DNA from: Verrucomicrobiota bacterium
GTDB lineage: Bacteria; Verrucomicrobiota; Verrucomicrobiia; Opitutales; Opitutaceae
Length of the DNA: 52,378 nt
Direction of reading: 5' to 3'
Assembly (NCBI GenBank): GCA_018239675.1
Contig: JAFEGX010000110.1
Location: 1-52,378, forward strand
Shown: positions 49,304 to 52,378 of the stretch, in pieces
Layout: every line of letters begins with the position of its first letter
How positions within the stretch are numbered: the stretch's first letter is position 1
Position numbers and translations under genes: made by a program
Notes under the pieces: generated by a model
The model's input: only the letters and a program-made list of their open reading frames with translations
Databases searched by the model: none
What the model was told of the DNA's origin: nothing

Positions 49304-51244
49304 ATGAGAATTAGCAGCCTGATTGGCTTCACGCTCGCGACGATTATCGGGCAAGCTGATAGCAGTGGTGCGGCTGTGGAAGGCCCGCACCTTTTCTTTA
49401 GCGAGGCAGATGTGCCGACCTTGCGGGCCCGCAGTGAGTCGCAACCCTGGATAATCGAGGCCAGGCGCAAGTTTCTCTCCCGGGCGGATGAGTTTTTGCG
49501 CGTCCCGACGGAACCCTATTCGCTCGTCTCATCAGAGAACGGTCCCGGCACGAGCGGGCGGGCGTTCCAGCAGCGGCTCGGCACTCTGGCCTTCGCTGGC
49601 TATCTCACGGGCGAGGAAAAGTATTTCCAGAAAGCCCGCTCACTGCTGCTTGCCGTGGTGCGGCAGTATCGGGCGAATGACAGGCAAGCTTGGCCGACGC
49701 ATCTGCAATACGCTGATGCCGCCCAGGGGCTGGCCATAGGCGCCGATTGGCTGAATGCGCGACTCACCGCAGCTGAGCGGAAGGAAGTGCGGGCGCGGGT
49801 GGCGGAATTCGGGCAATTACTCTATTCGGATGACTCCGTCTGGGGTCGCGACAACTCTAGCGTGATGTCCTGCAACCACAACGCGGTGCAATTCGGCGCG
49901 CTCGGATTATGCGCCCTTGTGCTGGGCGACCGGCCGGAGTGGCTGGCCCGGGCCACGGAGCGGGTGCGGGACTACTTCATGCATTTCGTCGATCAGGACG
50001 GCTACGCCACCGAGGGCCATTCCTATCTCGGGTATGGTTTGCTCGGAGCGATCCCCTTTGCTCACGCACTGAGCCGGAACGGAGGTCCGGACCTGATGGC
50101 TGAGCAGCCGCTGCTGAAAGCCACCGGAGAGCAGGTCCTATGGAAGCTACTGCCGGGCTCGCACCACATGCTGGCGATGAATGACAGCGAGCCCATCGCC
50201 ACAAATGCCACGGTCGCCTATCCGATGATCAAGTTCGGATGCGCGACCCAACTGTGGGCATGGTGGCAATCCGCCCGCGCCATGCGTGGCCCGGAAGCTG
50301 ACGGCGTAGGAAATATGACGCATGGGTTGTCCTGGCCGTTTCTCCTGCTCGCGGGTGACCTCCCTGCCATGCCAGCGGCGGTCCCGGCAGGAACGCCGTT
50401 GGGCAAGCGCTTCGCCAGCGGCCGCGTGTTCTTGCGCAGCCGATGGAACGATCCACAGGCAGCACACGTGTCATTCACGAGCGGCTATGACTTTCACCAA
50501 GGTCACAATCATCAGGACGAAAACGCCGTTACCCTCTACGCTCTCGGCGAGGATTTCCTGACGGATCCTGGATACAAGCCTTGGGAAAGCCGCCATCACA
50601 CGACCCTGAAGCTCGGCAGGGCGGAACAAGTCCGGGGAAGCATCGGCAAGATCCTAGAATATCGTGAGGACGATTTTGGTGCCTTTGTGCACGGACAGGC
50701 CCAGCGTGCCTATGACATCGGTTTGGAGTGGATCGGACATTGCGACCGGCGCCTGTATTTTGTTAGGACGCCTCATCCTTATGTCGTCTGGTGCGATGAC
50801 GCCCAGCTCGAATCTGACGGCGAGGTGGAGTACACGACGCGCTTTGTAACGGCCCCGTCCAACCGATTCGCGGTAGCCAAGGGGGGTGGAATCGACATCA
50901 TCGGGTCGCGGGCGGGAGCGAAGTGCCGCGTGCGGGTTTTCAACCTACGGGGCGAACTGGCTGTGATTGAGGACAACCTCCGGTCGGAGACCTTTGTGGA
51001 ACGCGGGCAGACGTATTCGACTGCGAAGTTTCTGCGTCGGGCAAGCGCCACGGACCGCACTGAGCACCTGCGTCTCGTCACCGTTGCGTTTCCTTACACG
51101 GATGAAGCTATGTTGCCGAGAATCAGCATGCACGAGAACGAGGGCGGCGCGTTGGTTTGCGAACTCGCCTTCCCGAAGGGCGGAATCGATCGGGTCTTTT
51201 TTGGATCCGATGGCGTGGCGCGGGGTGAGCGTGAGTCGCCCTGA
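49304..51244 (+). CDS. Heparinase II/III-like polysaccharide lyase
   Basis: This 646-aa exported protein has a signal peptide to about residue 23. An alpha-toroid with CNHNAVQFGALG and YATEGHSYLGYG follows, then a beta-sheet region with FTSGYDFHQGHNHQDENAVTLY and FLTDPGYKPW, the characteristic heparinase II/III pattern (Tyr and His catalytic candidates). It probably cleaves a uronate-containing polysaccharide by beta-elimination in the periplasm or outside. Its length is typical of the family. It stands next to the AraC gene and a rhaM operon, which would suit a rhamnose- and uronate-containing polymer such as an algal or pectic type; this is inference. No frameshift is seen. Confidence 0.9.
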   Translation: MRISSLIGFTLATIIGQADSSGAAVEGPHLFFSEADVPTLRARSESQPWIIEARRKFLSRADEFLRVPTEPYSLVSSENGPGTSGRAFQQRLGTLAFAGYLTGEEKYFQKARSLLLAVVRQYRANDRQAWPTHLQYADAAQGLAIGADWLNARLTAAERKEVRARVAEFGQLLYSDDSVWGRDNSSVMSCNHNAVQFGALGLCALVLGDRPEWLARATERVRDYFMHFVDQDGYATEGHSYLGYGLLGAIPFAHALSRNGGPDLMAEQPLLKATGEQVLWKLLPGSHHMLAMNDSEPIATNATVAYPMIKFGCATQLWAWWQSARAMRGPEADGVGNMTHGLSWPFLLLAGDLPAMPAAVPAGTPLGKRFASGRVFLRSRWNDPQAAHVSFTSGYDFHQGHNHQDENAVTLYALGEDFLTDPGYKPWESRHHTTLKLGRAEQVRGSIGKILEYREDDFGAFVHGQAQRAYDIGLEWIGHCDRRLYFVRTPHPYVVWCDDAQLESDGEVEYTTRFVTAPSNRFAVAKGGGIDIIGSRAGAKCRVRVFNLRGELAVIEDNLRSETFVERGQTYSTAKFLRRASATDRTEHLRLVTVAFPYTDEAMLPRISMHENEGGALVCELAFPKGGIDRVFFGSDGVARGERESP

Positions 51245-51626
51245 TTCCGACGATGTCCTGCGGTGCAATATTTCCCATCGGCGGTCTTGCTTCTGTTCTG
51301 ATGGGAGCAAGGGCGGATTGGTCGGCTGGTTCGAGAGCAGATGGCGGTATTCTCTGGCGGCATATCGGACGCGCCCCGCTGTAGCCAAGGATGCACCTCT
51401 GGATTGTCGTCTCGCTTCCCAAGGCCGTCGCCTCTTCGGCCGGCGATAGGCGCACCCAGGGAAGTGGTCTGATCTCTCGATCGAATGTGGCTGCATTCAG
51501 CCGCCGGCCACGGCACCGGTCGGACTGATTTCGCCCATGATCTCATCGCCAATGTGCACCATCGTTGACCCCATTCCCTTGTCTTTGTCTTTCGTCCTCG
51601 CCTTGCCGAAGGAGATTGCGCGGGTC
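51245..51626. other. Intergenic region before the beta-lactamase-like gene
   Basis: A 382-base spacer with no gene I can support. Several short frames cross it in both strands but have no family features. The text is mixed in composition and lacks the palindromes seen in other spacers. The promoter of the next gene should lie here. Confidence 0.45.
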
Positions 51627-52343
51627 ATGCGCTCGTTAGTGCTACCGCTATTGCTTGGCCTGGCGCCAATGCTCCCATCGGCGGTTTTGGCGGCTCCGGA
51701 GGCGGGCGAGTTTGCCGGCATTCCGGCGGCCATCCAACCCTACGTCGATCGCGGCGAGATCGCTGGCGCCGTGTCGCTCGTTGCGGATGAGGATAAGGTA
51801 TTGCACTTGTCGGCCGTCGGCGTCAGCGACCTTTCCACCGGCCGCAGACAAAGGCCCGATGACACCTTCTGGATCGCTTCCATGACCAAACCGATCACTG
51901 CGGTGGCGATTGCGCTGCTGGTGGACGAGGGGAAGGTGGCATGGGACGATCCGCTGGAGAAATATTTGCCCGAGTTCCGCCGCCAGTGGCTGGTGCAGGA
52001 GCAGTCGGCCGATCGGCGCGTGCTGGTGCGACCCAAACGGCCGATCACACTGCGCGATGTGCTCACCCATACCAGCGGCTTGGGCGAGTATCCGGTCTCC
52101 TCCCCGCACTGGTCGCTGGCTGAGTTCACGAAAATTCTGGCGCGCGAGCCGCTCCGATTTTCTCCGGGCAGCCGTTGGGGTTACTCTACAGCTGGCATCG
52201 ATGCAGTCGGAAGAGTGGTGGAGGTGGTGGCCGGGCAGCCATTCGCCGACTTTGTCGAACAACGGATTTTCAAGCCTCTGGGCATGGACAATACAAGCTG
52301 GTGGGTTCCCGCAACGCAGGTAGATCGCCTGACTCGGAGCTAG
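51627..52343 (+). pseudogene. Serine beta-lactamase-like hydrolase (class C), possibly truncated
   Basis: The 238-aa frame has a signal peptide (to about VLAAPEAG). The first half of a class C/esterase-type domain follows: WIASMTKP with the nucleophile Ser-x-x-Lys, RDVLTHTSGLGEYPV, and WGYSTAGIDAVGRVVEV in the place of the YxN motif. FVEQRIFKPLGMDNTSWWVP is where the family continues for about 130-150 more residues, but here a TAG comes soon after (DRLTRS*). Members usually run to 380-420 aa with a late HxG motif that is missing. Either the gene is broken by a nonsense mutation or frameshift, or this is a true short form; the window ends 35 bases later, so it cannot be decided. Confidence 0.7.
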
Positions 52344-52378
52344 GCTTCCTGCGCTTGGGCTCGCACGAACGCGCCATA

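Noticed and set aside
51497-51733. Small minus-strand frame with a GDEIMGEISPTGAVAGG end
   Set aside because: It overlaps the signal-peptide region of the beta-lactamase-like gene in antisense and has no supporting features.
1-52378. tRNA, rRNA or insertion sequence genes
   Set aside because: No tRNA-like cloverleaf with conserved T-loop, no rRNA text and no transposase motif was recognised by reading; a dedicated search could still find small RNAs.

Overview
The window looks like a chromosomal stretch from a high-GC Verrucomicrobiota bacterium, most likely of the Opitutaceae type. This is inferred from gene content, not from a marker gene: there is no rRNA or tRNA here. The supporting signs are large TonB-dependent receptors with an SPFQVS-like TonB box, many Gfo/Idh/MocA and TIM-barrel sugar enzymes, a UroD-like protein beside sugar genes, secreted proteins ending in a GVGPTLA-type C-terminal domain, generally poor Shine-Dalgarno sequences, and spacers full of short palindromic repeats.

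Layout. 0.1-5.0 kb: pyruvate phosphate dikinase, a small membrane protein and an M24B aminopeptidase, all on the minus strand. 5.3-8.2 kb: a Gfo/Idh oxidoreductase followed by two coupled TIM-barrel sugar isomerase/epimerases. 8.7-13.6 kb: a lipoprotein overlapping an orphan solute-binding protein, an outer-membrane barrel, and an MFS transporter with no normal start codon. 13.7-17.0 kb (minus): galM followed by a 757-aa desaturase-Rieske-flavin reductase fusion. 17.2-22.6 kb (plus): an HpaI aldolase fused to a double cupin, a D-2-hydroxyacid dehydrogenase, an SDR, a TIM-barrel enzyme, then a lone tandem-BMC shell protein. 23.0-25.1 kb (minus): an NfeD/slipin membrane protease pair, with an apparent one-base frameshift in nfeD. 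25.2-30.0 kb (plus): a sigma-54 response regulator, a small secreted coiled-coil protein behind a good sigma-54 promoter, an outer-membrane protein and a histidine kinase. 30.0-37.5 kb: an eight-bladed propeller protein, a polytopic membrane protein, several small exported proteins and a LuxR-type regulator with a degenerate receiver domain. 37.8-44.0 kb: two TonB-dependent receptors and small neighbours. 44.2-52.3 kb: a region that reads as less GC-extreme, holding rhaM, a UroD-like protein and a second desaturase-Rieske-reductase fusion in one minus-strand operon, a divergent AraC regulator, a heparinase II/III-like lyase and a serine beta-lactamase-like protein that stops early.

How it fits together. 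Much of the window is built for polysaccharide and sugar use: receptors and a lyase at the surface, mutarotases to supply the right anomer, and dehydrogenase/aldolase steps that would yield pyruvate plus a short aldehyde. The most interesting signal is the pair of paralogous, apparently self-sufficient membrane oxygenases (NAD(P)H to flavin to Rieske cluster to di-iron histidine site on one chain), each in an operon with a sugar mutarotase, and once also with a UroD/MtaA-like protein. This suggests an uncharacterised oxidative step on sugars or sugar derivatives, such as demethylation or hydroxylation. The substrate is a guess.
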